Assembly: GCF_003255815.1 (NCBI RefSeq)
Contig: NC_037670.1
Coordinates: 59,034,724 to 59,098,723 of the forward strand
DNA: 64,000 nt
Direction of reading: 5' to 3'
Source: Theropithecus gelada
Taxonomy: Eukaryota; Chordata; Mammalia; Primates; Cercopithecidae
Shown: positions 62,121 through 64,000 of the stretch, piece after piece
How the letters are laid out: each line of letters opens with the position of its first letter
How positions within the stretch are numbered: position 1 is the stretch's first letter
Program-made: the position numbers and the translations under genes
Notes under the pieces: model-generated
What the model was told of the DNA's origin: nothing
The model's database searches: none
The model's input: only the letters and a program-made list of their open reading frames with translations

Positions 62121-62219
62121 AGACAGTGAGTATGAAGTCATGCCTGTGAGAAAGCAGGGCAGCAGCTAAGGTATGAAAAAAAGCAGAGTCCTCCTATGCA
62201 TCAGTGATGTGTTAGAATT

Positions 62220-62990
62220 TGCGTTTTCCTCTAAGTACAAATTGGGAAGTCAATAGAAAAGTGTAAGCAGAAAAGTAATAAATCTGTTTCGTAGTTTTAA
62301 ACGGGTAATGGATCATTGTGGTCAAGTGTGAAAGCTGACATCCAGTAAGGATATAGGCCAGGCTAAAATAAATGGCTTCTAAGGTGATAGCAGTGATAGA
62401 TGGAAAAGGAAAATATTTGCTGTAGAAACAATAAAACCTGCTTAAGGATTGAACCTGGTGGGTGAGTGATTCAGAGGTGAATCCTAGGTTTGAGGTCGGG
62501 AGTATTTAGTGAATGGTCTCATTTAAGGAGGAAGACATTTATGGTATGTTGATTTCTACATACACAGTAGACATACAAATGGAGCACACCAGAAGGCTAC
62601 TGCATATACAAGTAAAGTTTTCTTAAGGGAGAAATAAATGCCAGAGTTATGAATCAAGCAACTATTAGCAAACACATTAGCATTTCACAGATATAGTCAA
62701 AAGAACAGGTTTTGTCAAAGGTTGCAAAAATTCACTTTTCTGGTTCACGTTGTAATTTTTGGTCAGCCAATTTAGCTGTTCCAAATTTTACACAGTGAAG
62801 AGAACCAATGAGCTTGTCATCCTTCATGGCGACACATAAGAAAGTACTGTGAAGTTATGTATCGTAGACATCTAGTGATATCACAACCAACTTCAGTGCT
62901 TTCGAGATACCAGTTATAATATGGCACTTGGCAGAGGAATTGGGTCAGGAGGGGAAGACAGAGCTCACATGTTCAAATAAAAGAAGCTGA
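62220..62990 (-). repeat. L2, antisense, 5' continuation after Alu
   Basis: Faint but ordered reversed-L2 blocks (GGCCAGGCTAAAATAAATGG, AGAGGTGAATCCTAGGTTTG, TAGACATACAAATGGAGCAC) suggest one antisense L2 spans 61425-62990 and was split by the Alu at 61812. Confidence 0.5.
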
Positions 62991-64000
62991 GAGCAGAGTG
63001 CTGTAGACACTAGACCATGAAGTTGAGGGTGTGATAAAGTTGAAAGTGGCCATGCCTGGTTGAAGTAGGCTCTAACTTTAAGGTCTATTTCTACATTCTA
63101 TTATATTAGCTAAACTGCCTTGTGGTCCCAGAAAAATGGTATCTAACTCACTGTACCTAATAAACACATGTTGATTTGATTTTCCAGTAGAAGAATATTA
63201 ACATAGTCCCGTTATCACTATAAACAGCAGACGATTGATCTAGGGTTTAAATATAACAATAAAAGTCAAGTACATTCCAACACATTACTCATAATCAAGG
63301 CTGCTAGAGAAGTGAGGTGATGGAAATGAACACAGAATGATGCTGCCTGGCAGATCTTCAGTGCTGCCCTTAGCCTTGGGTTGTCCATGCCCAGCAAACC
63401 TACTCACAGTTCCATGGTCATATTCTCATCTGAGCGAACTCTCCAAGTGGCTTTCTGAAAGACTCTATATGTTTATGAATACATGTTACTCAAGTACCGT
63501 CTATCTTCTTCGTAATTAGGTACTGTAATCACCAAGGTCAGCATGATTAGCACATGTGAAAAGAATGGGAAAGAAAGCCAGGGTATGGTTGCTGTCACAG
63601 TTTTCCTTAGAGGACATTGATCCTTGTTCAGTTCAGAGTTCTTGTTTTATGATCTTCATCACCTACACGTAAATACTAAAGGCTGTATCCTTTACTTGAC
63701 CTTTTGAAGCTATAGGTTAAACCATAATAATTATAAATTTGCAGAGAATAAACATTCTTGCTTTTCACACATACAGGTTTCTTTACAAAATAATGCTATT
63801 GGGCCAAAGCCACTTAAAAGATAAGCTGTTTTGTCAATGTATAGTTATTCAAACCTATCCTGTGTGGTGGTGTTTGCTGGCACCGAAATGGTGGAAGGCA
63901 TTAAACTTCAAAGTTTAGTGCCCTTTCTAAGATCACCCTTAATTCTATTTTCATCTCTCACCTCTCTGTGTCCATTAAAATGATGATGCAACAAAAGGCC
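62991..64000. other. No recognised feature
   Basis: Unclassified sequence to the end of the window. Confidence 0.45.

Noticed and set aside
1..64000. CRISPR array, prokaryotic operon or tRNA cluster
   Set aside because: Alu, L1 and MaLR content shows primate nuclear DNA, and no regularly spaced repeats or cloverleaf genes were seen. The GGTTCGAACC in the LTR is not part of a tRNA gene.

Overview
This is a mammalian, almost certainly Old World monkey (cercopithecid), nuclear genomic window. The background is AT-rich and packed with LINE, SINE and MaLR repeats. Two young Alu copies (24856-25190 and 52625-52941) share bases that I associate with the Old World monkey AluYR lineage rather than with human AluY: CTCAAGCC near the start, GAGAC(G/A)GG, AACTAGCCGGGCGAGG, and GATCCG before CCACTGCA. 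I found no host protein-coding gene, exon series, tRNA or rRNA. The window reads as intergenic or deep intronic DNA.

The main object is a gammaretroviral provirus on the minus strand at 39470-46147, flanked by the 4-bp target duplication GATT. Going 5' to 3' on the minus strand it has: a full 536-bp 5' LTR (46147-45612); a proline-tRNA primer site (45609-45592); a leader with a splice donor; gag (45141-43628) with one frameshift; a UAG codon with protease in the same frame behind it; reverse transcriptase with one frameshift and one in-frame TGA; a long open 966-codon stretch carrying most of RT plus all of RNase H and integrase (42900-40000); the first ~94 codons of env; and a 3' LTR that keeps only its R/U5-side 255 bp. 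One deletion has removed most of env, the polypurine tract and about 281 bp of U3. The 255 bp shared by the LTRs differ at only 5 positions, so the insertion is recent. The four lesions (gag frameshift, RT frameshift, RT stop, env/U3 deletion) make it defective.

Layout. 1-5540: mostly unclassified AT-rich DNA. 5540-12278: old L1 pieces in both orientations, a MaLR LTR and an old Alu. 12522-19292: MaLR/MLT1/MLT2-type LTRs and an AluS. 19293-24011: nearly featureless apart from a (CA)n tract. 24012-27163: an inverted pair of LTR-like sequences around an AluYR, then an L2 and a THE1/MST LTR. 27780-31010: degenerate L1. 34995-37437: a ~2.4-kb old L1 followed by an Alu. 38197-46350: old AluJ, then an old LINE-like sequence interrupted first by an MLT1-type LTR and then by the provirus. 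47151-49500: AluS and a candidate retroposed sequence. 52120-55110: antisense L1s, one split by an AluYR and one with a ~32-bp target duplication. 57176-64000: an MLT1-like LTR, a (GC)n(AC)n tract, an AluJ, and an antisense L2 split by a younger Alu.

Repeat names come from recognition of consensus features, not a database search. Subfamily names and ends of old repeats are approximate. Divergence counts were made by eye.
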